Below, piece after piece: positions 9,853 through 20,160 of a DNA stretch of 64,000 bases. A program made the position numbers and the translations under genes. How positions within the stretch are numbered: the first letter of the stretch is position 1; each line of letters begins with the position of its first letter. Origin of the DNA: Emiliania huxleyi CCMP1516 (Eukaryota; Haptophyta; Isochrysidales; Noelaerhabdaceae); the NCBI RefSeq assembly GCF_000372725.1, contig NW_005197273.1, forward strand, positions 400,395 through 464,394, read 5' to 3'. The notes below the pieces were generated by a model. It saw only the letters and a list, made by a program, of their open reading frames with translations. It searched no databases and was not told the origin of the DNA.

Positions 9853-10112
9853 ATGACGAGGCGGAGGCGGCACACTTGCGGCGCTGATTCGTGGCGGCGC
9901 CGAGCGGGCGGCCGCAGGGTTAGGGTTAGGGTTAGGGTTAGGGTTAGGGTTTGGGTTAGGGTCTGGGTTAGGGTCAGGGTTAGGGTCAGGGTTAGGGGTA
10001 GGGTTGGGGTCACACTCGGCTCTGATTCGTGGCGGCGCCGAGTGTACTAACGGGGGCGGAGGCGGCACACTTGTGGCTCTGATTCGTGGCGGCGCCGAGC
10101 GGGCGGCCGCAG
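9853..10112. repeat. Internal telomeric tract between duplicated flanks
   Basis: About 95 bp at 9916-10012 is GTTAGGG repeated, perfect for five units and then degenerate (GTTTGGG, GTCTGGG, GTCAGGG, GGGTAGGG). It is bracketed by copies of one flank, GATTCGTGGCGGCGCCGAGC, at about 9886, 10021 and 10080, each preceded by a GGCGGAGGCGGCACACTTG-like stretch for the outer two. It lies at or past the 3' end of a minus-strand gene. Confidence 0.9.
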
Positions 10113-11713
10113 CGGCCGGCAGCGTCGTAGAGGGAGGTCCAACGGTACGACTTGTCCCACCAGCCGGTGGAGCCGAGGAAGTACCACCCTTCGGCGCGCG
10201 CGAGGAGGAATGCGGCGACGTGAGGCAGCGGGTCCTCGTCCGCGGACTTGTAGTAGGTGTGCACAGTCGCCGCGACGCCGCGAGAGGACTCCTGCAGCAT
10301 GTTGCGCAGCGTGCCGGCGCCGTCGTCGCGCGGCGCCACGTCGCCTCGGAAGCTCTCGTAGTAGACCGAGTACCGCGCGCCGCGCAGCGCCTCGAGCAGC
10401 CGCGACTCGTTGAGCCAGATCCGCTGCCGCGCCTGCGAGTCAATGAGCCCTCGCATCGAGGTTGGGACTCTATCGCCTGGCAGGTAGGCCTCCGCCGCCT
10501 CGCCGGCCTCGCAAAGCTCCCCACGTGGCGCAATCTCGGGTAATCTCGGGTAATCTCGGGTAATCTCGCCGGCCTCGCAAAGCTCCCCACGTTAGCAAAC
10601 ATCGGCGCCTTGCCGCGCGCGTTCAGGAGGCGCGCTGAGCGACGAGCGACATCTAGTGTCCCGTCCAGAAGCGCCTCGCAGCCGCTCCAGACTGCCGCGC
10701 CCCCGGAGGCGGGGACCGTGGAGCAGTTTGGGACGTTGACGACGCGCCGGCCCCACGGTCGCACCTCGAAGAGTGCAGCCGAGGTGCGGCCGAGGTGCGG
10801 CCGAGATGCAGCCGAGGTGCAGCCGAGGGGCAGCCGAGGTGCAGCCGAGGGGCAGCCGAGGTGCAGCCGAGGGGCAGCCGAGGTGCAGCCGAGGTGCAGC
10901 CGAGGGGCAGCCGAGGGGCAGCCGAGGGGCAGCCGAGGGGCAGCCGAGGGGCAGCCGAGGGGCAGCCGAGGGGCAGCCGAGGTGCAGCCGAGGTGCAGCC
11001 GAGGTGCAGCCGAGGTGCAGCCGAGGTACGGCCGAGGTGCGGCCGAGGTGCAGCCGAGACCAGTCTAGAGACGGCCGCACCTCTGGGATATCGTAGCCGT
11101 AGTTGAAGGCGTCGAAGAAGACGCCGTCGATGGTGGGGGAGAGGGCGAGCGGCAGGACGATGTGCTCGACGTAGTAGTCGCGCGCCGAGGAGTTTGCAAA
11201 GTTCCAGAACCAGCCGACGCAGTGCGGAGAGGCGGAGCGCATCTGCTGGCAGTTTGTGCGCGAGAACTCGGGCTTGCCGTCGGTCGAGAGCAGGAAGAAG
11301 CCCTCGTACTCTGGCTTGTGCATCAGCGGCCACACCGCCGCGTTCATCCCAAACGCCCAGCCAAAGGACGCGTAGACGAGCACGGGCAGCGCTGGGTGGC
11401 GGTCCTTGAGGAGAGCGGCCTGGGCGAGCTGCGGGTAGATCACGGCGGTCATGTCCGTCGAAGTGGCGAGGTGCTGCCAGCCTAGCATGCTGCACCGCGT
11501 TCTGAACTAAGAGAACATGGGAGTGATTACAAATCGAGCCCCGTGCGCGCCTAGGATCGCGAGCGAGTACCGGCCAATCTCCTCCAGCTGCGCTGCCGAT
11601 TCCCACTCGGTGCCATTTGCTCCGAACCACGCAGCAGGGAACCGGCTCCAGTTATACGCGCCGAAGACACCCGCTGCCGGCGGGGTCGGAAGTGGCCTGG
11701 GAAGTGGCGACAT
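10100..11713 (-). CDS. Glycoside-hydrolase-like secreted protein, multi-exon
   Basis: Exons read downwards. The first visible one ends at 11551 (FGAYNWSRFPAAWFGANG); the next are 11081-11481 (VLVYASFGWAFGMN, GVFFDAFNYGYDIPE) and 10764 to about 10590 (GCEALLDGTLDVARRSARLL). A 3' part at about 10456-10100 holds ARQRIWLNESRLLEAL and AEGWYFLGSTGWWD. The VFFDAF segment with aromatic-rich surroundings suggests a TIM-barrel hydrolase of the GHL15/GH114 type, but I cannot name the substrate. Intron 11482-11550 (69 bp, GC donor) removes a TAG that is otherwise in frame. Intron 10765-11080 starts GTGCGGCCGT and the next exon starts GTGCGACCGT. The next intron, with TAATCTCGGG repeats, and the 3' end near the telomeric tract are unresolved. 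Confidence 0.6.
10785..11060. repeat. 11-bp minisatellite inside an intron
   Basis: About 25 copies of the 11-mer GCAGCCGAGGT or GCAGCCGAGGG fill the intron 10765-11080. The T/G variant types occur in blocks. The same GCCGAG core recurs in introns of the katanin gene. Confidence 0.92.
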
Positions 11714-11765
11714 GATTTGGAGCCGTCGCCGCGGTTCGAGTCCCCCAACAAAACAAGGCCGGCAT

Positions 11766-11933
11766 TTCTTCCCATCCTCCATTCATGCATCCCCGTCATG
11801 CTGGGGTGATCAGTAGTAGGGAGCTCGCCGTCCACAACGTGGGGCTCAATGGATATGAGGAACGCGGGGCTCCGATAGGGTCCCGCGCCGGTCGGGTTGG
11901 TGTACCGACGGGGACCCTAACCCGCTGAACCTC
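11766..11933 (+). repeat. Dispersed repeat family H, copy 1
   Basis: About 168 bp from TTCTTCCCATCCTCCATTCA to GGGACCCTAACCCGCTGAAC recur, almost identical and in the same orientation, at 16626-16792. The two copies bracket the 379-bp satellite array. Confidence 0.9.
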
Positions 11934-12169
11934 CCGGCTAGGCCGGTAGGGGACGGGGCGGCACTCGTATAGCAAGGCCCGTGGGGCACTCGCCACGGGC
12001 CGCTCCCACATGTCCCGGGCACAACTCCTCCGGAGAGTTCGCCCATCACAGGACCGATGTCCATGTGGGTCAGTCAGTGTTCGTTGTGGCGACCGAGTGC
12101 TCGCTGAGCGGCACCGAAGTGTGTCGCTACGGGCGGGATATGCTAGCTATTCTCGATTGCTCACCTTGA

Positions 12170-15100
12170 TGCGATTGCTTGCGCGAAGGCAGCGGAGGCG
12201 CGCAGCGAGAGACAAGCGATCCTGCTGCTGCAAGAGCAAAGCAGGTTAGGCCGAGCGACTGTCGACTCGAGCGTTGGTCGATCTGCGCGTGTAGGCGGAG
12301 CAGATAACCACCACGGCCGCGGCACACCTCGCAAAGGTGGCCCATGTGTACAGCGCGCCGAGAGGTCGCGCGACGGGGCCGAGTCGAGCGTCGCGCTCAA
12401 GTCGTTGCCTCTGGTCTGCATCGTGCGCCACACGGCGGCGCGTCGATAGCGATGTAGCGCCCCAGGGGCACCCGAGAGGGCGCCTGCGCGGCTGAGGGGC
12501 GCGCTAGAGCGGCACGGTGAGCCCTAGCGAGGCGCGGGGCGCGCTCGAGCGGGCAGCCGCTATGAATATCTGAGTATGCCGAGATGAGGCATGCTCGTGT
12601 AAGAGGCGGCGAGGCGGCTGCGGCTGCAGGCGGCCTTCTCGCCAAAGGCACGCGGCGCGAAGGCGTGCGGTGCGTGTAGAGGAGGCGCGGCCCGCCTCGC
12701 GAAGGCGGCCAGCGCATGTGTGGCGCGCCGAGAGGTCGCCCAGCGCGGCGGAGTCGGGCGTCGCGCTCGATCGACTCGAGCAGCTGTCTCTGGTTTGCGT
12801 CGTGCGCCACACGGCGGCGCGTCGCGGGCAATGACGCGCCTCGAGGGCACTCGGGAGGGTGCCTGTCTGGCTGAGGGGCGCGCTACAGCGGCATGGTGAG
12901 CCCTAGCGAGGCGCGGGGCGCGCTCGAGCGGGCGGCCGCTATGAATCTCTGAGTATGCCGAGATGAGGCATGCTCGTGTGAGAGGCGGAGAGGCGACTGC
13001 GGCTGCAGGCGGCCTTCTCGCCAAAGGCACCGCGGCGCGAAGGCGTGCGGTGCGTGTAGAGGAGGCGCAGGGCGCCTCGCGAAGGCGGCGAGCGCATGTG
13101 TGGCGCGCCGAGAGGTCGTTCGACGCAGCAAAGTAGAGCGTCGCGCTCGATCGACTCGAGCAGCTGTCTCTGGTTTGCGTCGCGCGCCACACGGCGGCGC
13201 GTCGCGGGCGATGAAGCGCCTCGAGAGCACTCGGGAGGGTGCCTGTGCGGCTGAGGGGCGCGCTAGAGCGGCACGGTGAGCCCTAGCGAGGCGCGGGGCG
13301 CGCTCGAGCGGGCGGCCGCTATGAATCTCTGAGTATGCCGAGATGAGGCATGCTCGTGTGAGAGGCGGAGAGGCGACTGCGGCTGCAGGCGGCCTTCTCG
13401 CCAAAGGCACGCGGCGCGAAGGCGTGCGGTGCGTGTAGAGGAGGCGCAGGGCGCCTCGCGAAGGCGGCCAGCGCATGTGTGGCGCGCCGAGAGGTCGTTC
13501 GACGCAGCGAAGTAGAGCGTCGCGCTCGATCGACTCGAGCAGCTGCCTCTGGTTCGCGTCGCGCGCCACACGGCGGCGCGTCGCGGGCGATGAAGCGCCT
13601 CGAGAGCACTCGGGAGGGTGCCTGTGCGGCTAAGGGGGCGCGCTGGAGCAGCCCAGTGAGCCCTAGCGAGGCGCGGGGCGCGCTCGAGCGGGCGGCCGCT
13701 ATGAATCTCTGAGTATGCCGAGATGAGGCATGCTCGTGTAAGGGGCGGCGAGGCGGCTGCGGCTGCAGGCGGCCTTCTCGCCAAAGGCACGCGACGCGAA
13801 GGCGTGCGGTGCGTGTAGAGGAGGCGCGGCCCGCCTCGCGAAGGCGGCGAGCGCATGTGTGGCGCGCCGAGAGGTCGTTCGACGCAGCGAAGTAGAGCGT
13901 CGCGCTCGATCGACTCGAGCAGCCGCCTCTGGTCTGCATCTCGCGCCACGAGGAGGCACGCCGCGAGCTAGGGGGGCGCCTCGAGGGCACTCGGGAGGGT
14001 GCCTCGCGAAGGCGGCCAGCGCATGTGTGGCGCGCCGAGAGGTCGTTCGACGCAGCGAAGTAGAGCGTCGCGCTCGATCGACTCGAGCAGCCGTCTCTCT
14101 GGTTCGCGTCGTGCGCCACACGGCGGCGCGTCGCGGGCGATGAAGCGCCTCGAGGGCACTCGGGACGGTGCCTGTGCGGCTGAGGGGCGTGCTGTAGCGG
14201 CACGGTGAGCCCCAGCGAGGCGCGGGGCGCGCCCGAGCGGGCGGCCGCTATGAATCTCTGGGTATGCCGAGAAGTGGCATGCTCGTGTAAGAGGAGGAGA
14301 GGCGGCTGCGGCTGCCGGCGGCCTTCTCGCCAAAGGCACGCGGCGCGAAGGCGTGCGGTGCGTGTAGAGGAGGCGCAGGGCGCCTCGCGAAGGCGGCCAG
14401 CGCATGTGCAGCGCGCCGAGAGGTCGCCCAGCGCGGCGGAGTCGGGCGTCGCGCTCGATCGACTCGAGCAGCTGCCTCTGGTTTGCGTCGTGCGCCACAC
14501 GGCGGCGCGTCGCGGGCGATGAAGCGCATCGAGAGCACTCGGGAGGGTGCCTGTCTGGCTGAGGGGCGCGCTACAGCGGCACGGTGAGCCCTAGCGAGGC
14601 GCGGGGCGCGCTCGAGCGGGCGGCCGCTATGAATCTCTGAGTATGCCGAGATGAGGCATGCTCGTGTAAGAGGCGGAGAGGCGACTGCGGCTGCAGGCGG
14701 CCTTCTCGCCAAAGGCACGCGGCGCGAAGGCGTGCGGTGCGTGTAGAGGAGGCGCAGGGCGCCTCGCAAAGGCGGCTAGCGCATGTGTGGCGCGCCGAGA
14801 GGTCGTTCGACGCAGCGAAGTAGAGCGTCGCGCTCGATCGACCCGAGCAGCTGTCTCTGGTTCGCGTCGCGCGCCACACGGCGGCGCGTCGCGGGCGATG
14901 AAGCGCCTCGAGAGCACTCGGGACGGTGCCTGTGCGGCTGAGGGGCGTGCTGTAGCGGCACGGTGAGCCCTAGCGAGGCGCGGGGCGCGCCCGAGCGGGC
15001 GGCCGCTATGAATCTCTGGGTATGCCGAGATGAGGCATGCTCGTGTAAGAGGAGGAGAGGCGGCTGCGGCTGCCGGCGGCCTTCTCGCCAAAGGCACGCG

Positions 15101-16065
15101 GCGCGAAGGCGTGCGGTGCGTGTAGAGGAGGCGCAGGGCGCCTCGCGAAGGCGGCCAGCGCATGTGCAGCGCGCCGAGAGGTCGCTCAGCGCGGCGGAGT
15201 CGGGCGTCGCGCTCGATCGACTCGAGCAGCTGCCTCTGGTTTGCGTCGTGCGCCACACGGCGGCGCGTCGCGGGCGATGAAGCGCCTCGAGGGCACTCGG
15301 GAGGGTGCCTGTCTGGCTGAGGGGCGCGCTACAGCGGCATGGTGAGCCCTAGCGAGGCGCGGGGCGCGCTCGAGCGGGCAGCCGCTATGAATCTCTGAGT
15401 ATGCCGAGATGAGGCATGCTCGTGTGAGAGGCGGAGAGGCGGCTGCGGCTGCAGGCGGCCTCCTCGCCAAAGTCACGCGGCGCGAAGGTGTGCGGTGCAT
15501 GTAGAGGAGGCGCGGCCTGCCTCGCGAAGGCGGCGAGCGCATGTGTGGCGCGCCGAGAGGTCGTTCGACGCAGCGAAGTAGAGCGTCGCGCTCGATCGAC
15601 CCGAGCAGCTGTCTCTGGTTCGCGTCGCGCGCCACACGGCGGCGCGTCGCGGGCGATGAAGCGCCCCGAGGGCACTCGGGAGGGTGCCTGTGCGGCTGAG
15701 GGGCGCGCTAGAGCGGCACGGTGAGCCCTAGCGAGGCGCGGGGCGCGCTCGAGCGGGCGGCCGCTATGAATCTCTGAGTATGCCGAGATGAGGCATGCTC
15801 GTGTGAGAGGCGGAGAGGCGACTGCGGCTGCAGGCGGCCTTCTCGCCAAAGGCACGCGGCGCGAAGGCGTGCGGTGCGTGTAGAGGAGGCGCAGGGCGCC
15901 TCGCGAAGGCGGCGAGCGCATGTGTGGCGCGCCGAGAGGTCGCTCAGCGCGGCGGAGCCGAGCATCGGACGCGCTCGATCGACCCGAGCAACTGTCGCTG
16001 GTTTGCGTCGCGCGCCACACGGCGGCACGTCGCTGCAGCGCGCCCCGAGGGCACTCGGGAGGGTG
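12170..16065. repeat. 379-bp satellite array, about ten units
   Basis: The landmark CGCCACACGGCGGCGCGTCG or its variants falls at 12426, 12805, 13185, 13564, 13944, 14114, 14493, 14872, 15251, 15630 and 16013. The spacing is 379-380 bp, apart from one 170-bp partial unit and a final 383. Two unit types are told apart by CCCAGCGCGGCGGAGTCGGG against GTTCGACGCAGCGAAGTAGA, and from 14.0 kb they alternate. Long minus-strand frames cross two or more units, but because 379 is not a multiple of three the frame changes at each unit, so I do not call genes here. Function unknown. Confidence 0.93.
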
Positions 16066-16099
16066 CGAGTGAATAGGGACGGCTCCGACGCTATCATTG

Positions 16100-16262
16100 A
16101 GTTGCTGTCGTGGGCGTGCCACGCCCTCGATCGTCGGCGAGAGGCACCCAGCGAGCGGCTAGCGCGGGGGGCCGATCGTCATTGGGTCATTATCGTGGGC
16201 GTGCCGCCCTCGATCGTCTGCGATGGGCGCCCAGCGAGCGCAGAGCGCGGGGGGGCGACACA
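16100..16262. repeat. Two-unit tandem duplication of about 85 bp
   Basis: GTCGTGGGCGTGCCACGCCC is answered by ATCGTGGGCGTGCCGCCCTC 85 bp later, each followed by CTCGATCGTC and CCCAGCGAGCG. Confidence 0.8.
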
Positions 16263-16625
16263 CGCGACAGGTGCTCTGTGAGCGACCTGTGAATGATAGA
16301 TGTGAACAGGCGAGGTTTGACGCCATCGCCCTCACGCCCTGCATGGTGGCAGAGAAGGGGAAGGTCGGTGGGTGCGCGAAGCGTTGTCGCGGGGCCCAGA
16401 GCCGGGCGCGAGGCGCTCGGCTGCGGTAGGCCAGTGGGTGAGCGCCATTGGGCGGCTCAGCCATAGGCACGTCGTAGGAACGCGTTGTCTTGAAAGTAGG
16501 CGCGTACGTCCTCTTTCGTTTTCACAGCAGAGCCAGACTCTGTGTGTGAGGGCTGGATGCACCACAGTACTCCGGTGTGAAGAAAGGCTACCGCCCCGCT
16601 CGTACCTCGCGGGGCTATCGCTCAT
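16263..16625. other. No gene recognised
   Basis: Short open frames without recognisable features between the tandem pair and repeat H. Confidence 0.4.
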
Positions 16626-16792
16626 TCTTCCCATCCTCCATTCATGCATCCCCGTCATGCTGGGGTGATCAGTAGTAGGGAGCTCGCCGTCCACAACGTG
16701 GGGCTCAATGGATATGAGGAACGCGGGGCTCCGATAGGGTCCCGCGCCGGTCGGGTTGGTGTACCGACGGGGACCCTAACCCGCTGAACCTC
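16626..16792 (+). repeat. Dispersed repeat family H, copy 2
   Basis: Direct copy of 11766-11933; the two diverge immediately after the shared GCTGAACCTCC. Confidence 0.9.
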
Positions 16793-17064
16793 CATCGAGT
16801 AAGTATTGAAGTGGGTTAGGATCGAGAGAGCTCGTATCCATTGAGTCCCGTGTGGAGGGATCGAGATCATTCGTTTACATGATGTGTACAAATTTCATCC
16901 TTCCCCTGAGCGCACGAGAGCGACAGGAGCGCACGAGAGCGACTGTAGTGGAGTCACTAGTGCGCAATGACGGCGCTAGCGGTCTTCGGGTCCGCACCCC
17001 TCTCCGTCTCGCGCCTCGGCGGCGGCGAGCGGCTCGCATCAGCTCACCTGTTCCTCGCGGTGGC

Positions 17065-17315
17065 TAGCCACCCTTTCTCCGGGCTCGAGCCGTAGAAGTG
17101 GCGAGTGGTCTCATGAGCGCACTGCTGGTGGCTGGCGGTCCTCGGGTCCGCACCCCTTCTCCCAACTCGAGCCGTGGTGGCGAGTGGTCTCATGAGCGCA
17201 CCGATGGTGGCTGGCGGTCCTCGGGTCCGCACCCCTTCTCCCAACTCGAGCCGTGGTGGCGAGTGGTCTTCTGAGCGCACCGTTGGTGGCCGGCGGTCCT
17301 CGGGTCCGCACCCCT
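17065..17315. repeat. 79-bp tandem repeat, about three units
   Basis: Each unit holds GGCGGTCCTCGGGTCCGCAC, CTCCCAACTCGAGCCGTGG and GGCGAGTGGTCTCATGAGCG. A partial unit lies at 16975. Confidence 0.85.
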
Positions 17316-17670
17316 GCGCATCAGAGTGTATCTCGGCGAGGCCGCTGCGCTCACACGCATGTGATGCGAGCCTGCGCCACTCCATCCGGCCCGCAGTGGG
17401 CCCACGGGATGGTGAAGGGCACATGCGTAGAGAAGTGCGAGGGTGAGAGGCACTGGATTTCCAGAGTGCTCGCGACGGTCGGGAAGCGATCCCGCGTGGC
17501 AGCCCCGATGTAGGCGCACCGCCTGGCACCCTCACTTCACCCTCTCTGCTGCATGTTCGAGCTGTGGTTGGCTCTGAAGCAACTTGGCCGACAAAACTTT
17601 TCTGTCAGAATCGTCGCAGAAGCAGGACGGCCCGCTGGCAGGAGCGGAGCCGGTCGGTTTCCATTGTCAA

Positions 17671-18112
17671 GGCCGGCCAGAAGGTGTGTGGTGACGGCGC
17701 CGTGGCAGGAGTGCGGAGAAGAGCTCGCCGAACGCGAGCAGCAGATGTCCAAAGTGTGCCAGCGCGAGAGCCTCGCGAGCGGGCGCAGAAGGAGCTCGCC
17801 GTGACACGATGCCGGGCGGTGGTGGTGGGTGCTCTGGCGACTGTGCACAGTGGGCAAAGTCAGGCTGCAACAGGGCAGCACGATGGTAGTGCCCTGCTGC
17901 AGCCTGGCCTGACATGCACAGGGCGAACAGAGGCGGTACTATCGTCCGGCGCTCGTCGTCAAATCTGGGCCAACTTCGACCGCCGCCACAGCTCGCCACG
18001 AGCACGCAGCGACAAAATGTTGACTGTACGGAAGTTGAGGCTGGTCCAGAGGAAGAGGCTGCCGTGCGAGCCGGCAGCAGGCTGGCTCGTTGTGGACTGC
18101 CGCGGCGACTTT
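17671..18112 (+). repeat. Dispersed repeat family I, copy 1 (about 440 bp)
   Basis: Starting at GGCCGGCCAGAAGGTGTGTG and ending at GCGGCGACTTTT, this block matches 58039-58470 in the same orientation with perhaps 85-90 percent identity by eye. Both strands are open over most of it in both copies, but no domain is recognisable. It is the largest dispersed repeat in the window. An element or a duplicated gene segment is possible. Confidence 0.85.
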
Positions 18113-18130
18113 TATGGGCTTCTCTGTACA

Positions 18131-18174
18131 TAGTACCGAATACGGTACTATGGTTTACCCACATTATGCGAGTA
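18131..18174. repeat. TAGTACCG palindrome next to empty-site analogue
   Basis: TAGTACCGAATACGGTACTA is a palindrome carrying the end motif of repeat family B. It is followed by GTTTACCCACATTATGCGAG, which appears split by the retroposon at 4020-4393. Confidence 0.7.
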
Positions 18175-18247
18175 GTGTCCTCGCAACTTCCTCGTCGGCA
18201 CACACACATGCTCGCCTGTGTCTCCGAGCGCACAAGCCGCGACAGCG

Positions 18248-19788
18248 ATGAAACGGGCGATGAGTGTCCTGCTCTCTGCTGACCTGCTGCCAACCATATT
18301 CGCTCACCTACCGCTGGCCGACTACTTCCACGCCGCGTCCACATGCCGGGATTGGCAGAACGCTCAAGCGGAGGACTGGCTTGAAGAGCCAAAACCATTC
18401 GCATTGTGCAGTGCTGAGCCGCTCGAGGCTCTGAGGTTGCTCGCGCAGTGCCAGGCGCGCGGAATTCGCTCGGCGCGAGTGACGGAGGCGTGCTTGCGAC
18501 GGCTGCGCAGCGCGCTGGCGCGGATAAAGCGTGGCACACCCGACACGGAGCGTGAGACGGCGCTTCTGGAACAGCGCGAGACGACTCGGGCGCAGCTGAG
18601 GGCCGCGGCCGTGGTGCCAACGCTGGTCGCCGCGCTGACCGAGCACGCTGGCCGTACCGCCGTGCAGTTGGTGGGCTGCGACGTGCTGCAGAGGCTCAGC
18701 TCATCCCGCAGGGCGCCCTTGTAGACGATGCTGTGATGCGCAGCACGGTCAACGCCGGTATCGTGCCGCTGCTCCTTGCCAACCTACGCCATGGTGGTGC
18801 GTGTGCCGACGACTCCAAGCTGGTGCTGCTCAGAGCGTCGCTCGGTGCAGCCCGCCACCTTGGCCGCGCCTCGCTTCTCCGCGAGGCCGTGGGCGCGCCA
18901 CCGCTGCCCTCGGTCGTCGATGCGCTGCTCGCCGCCATCGACCACCTCATGGACGTGTGCGCGCGTGGCAAGGCGTCAGTGATCTTCTCGCCAAAACCGT
19001 CCCGCCGTCACCGCCGCGCCGCCGCCGCCGCCACCGCCACCGTCGATGCCGTCACTGACACGGCGGGTATATTGGGTGGTCTAATCGAGGAGAGGAGTGA
19101 GGAGCGCCCGGCGCGTGGTGGCTCGGCGCCCCTTCCGCGCGACCGCGCAACGCACTCCCTCTGGATCGACCGAGTGGTGCGTCTCCTCGACGCTACCGCG
19201 CGCTTCTCCGACGGCGCCATCTGCATCGGTAGCAATGGCGCGATGCGGGCGGCGGTCGCTGCGTCGCGTGCGGCGCGGCTGCTGCTCTGGCTCGCGAGCA
19301 GCCGCCATCCCACCACGGCCACTGTGTCCCCGCCAGATGACGATCGCGGCACTGGCCTGCTCATAGCCGAAGACCACCCAAGTTGGCTGGCGGTGGTGCT
19401 GCGCCGCGGCGGCCTCGAGGCGGTGGCGCGCAATCTCCTGGCGGCGGAGGCGCGCGCCGAGCGCATGCGGCAGGGGTGGGAACAGAAGCAGTGGGCGGGC
19501 ATGCGTTCGCATCAGTGCGCTCCGCTGCGCAAAGCCCTGACGTGGCTCGTGCGCCGTGAGGAGGAGATGGGGCTCGGCGTGGGTGGCACCGAGGGCATCA
19601 CGTGTGTTGTCGCACGCGCTTGCGCAGCCTCAACGCGAGCGCGCGACTTCAGCCGCGGCTGTTGGTGGCACGTCCCCGATGAGGTGAGGACTCGTGCGGC
19701 ATCCGACCTCGGAGAGCTCTGTCGCAACGGCTGTCTATCCGCCACCGCCATCTCCCCCCCTTCCCCCCCCCCCGCCCTCGCCGCCTAG
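18248..19788 (+). CDS. F-box protein with ARM-like helical repeats
   Basis: The ATG at 18248 opens a frame with an F-box at residues 8-45 (LLPTIFAHLPLADYFHAAST, CRDWQNAQ), the Skp1-binding module of SCF ubiquitin ligases. Then come armadillo-like helices (VVPTLVAALTEHAGRTAVQ, NAGIVPLLLANLRHGG) that would bind the substrate. The frame changes once near 18700-18712: SSSR in the first frame must join ALVDDAVMRS in the second, a shift of one or two bases that no intron of realistic size explains. This is either a draft-sequence error or a real lesion. The second frame continues to a stop at 19786 with a Leu/Ala-rich, ARM-like pattern and a low-complexity Pro tail. Confidence 0.72.
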
Positions 19789-19790
19789 GG

Positions 19791-19945
19791 CGTGGCAGAC
19801 GGTGAAGCAACGAACGAGCTAGCATGGTGCATGCGGGGAGAGAGACATTGTGCACGGAGAGTGTGCATCGCCGCTCTTAACGGAGTCGCTTAGGCGGCTC
19901 TCCGGTGGTGTGCCGGTGTGTGTGCTAGTGTGCGCGCCAGTCTCT
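19791..19945 (+). repeat. Dispersed repeat family E copy
   Basis: GCGTGGCAGACGGTGAAG, ACGAGCTAGC and AACGGAGTCGCTTAGGCGG match 63392-63490 block by block; the latter half matches 42601-42680. It begins directly after the F-box gene stop codon. Confidence 0.8.
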
Positions 19946-20160
19946 CCCCTGCAGGCATAAGCCCGTTTGGTATTCGAATACGGCTTTACCTGGGTTTCCG
20001 CTACGTCAATAATGCGCTAAAACGGAAGCAACAGCCTCCAGTCACACACTCACATGGAGCTCCTCGCTCGCCCGCCTGGCGACGGCAGCGGCCATGGCGA
20101 CGCTGACGGCGGCGGCACTTGTGGCGGTGAGAGACGAGTGTGAGACAAAGGGCGGCGGGG

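Noticed and set aside
10785-11060. CRISPR-like array
   Set aside because: Units are 11 bp with no unique spacers; it is a minisatellite in a eukaryotic intron.
11725-11750. GGTTCGAGTCC resembling a tRNA B box
   Set aside because: No matching acceptor, D or anticodon arm can be folded around it, and it lies at the 5' side of a coding exon.
13190-16010. Box C/D snoRNA genes in satellite units (GCGATGA as C box, CTGA as D box)
   Set aside because: The boxes are imperfect, the spacing is not convincing, and there is no terminal stem.
12180-16100. Long minus-strand reading frames (up to 393 codons) across the satellite as genes
   Set aside because: They arise because the GC-rich 379-bp unit lacks stops in several frames; the frame changes at every unit, and no start, intron or known domain supports a protein.
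18690-18720. A micro-intron explaining the frame change in the F-box/ARM gene
   Set aside because: The only AG-to-AG interval that could serve is about 18 bp, too short for splicing; an indel is more likely.
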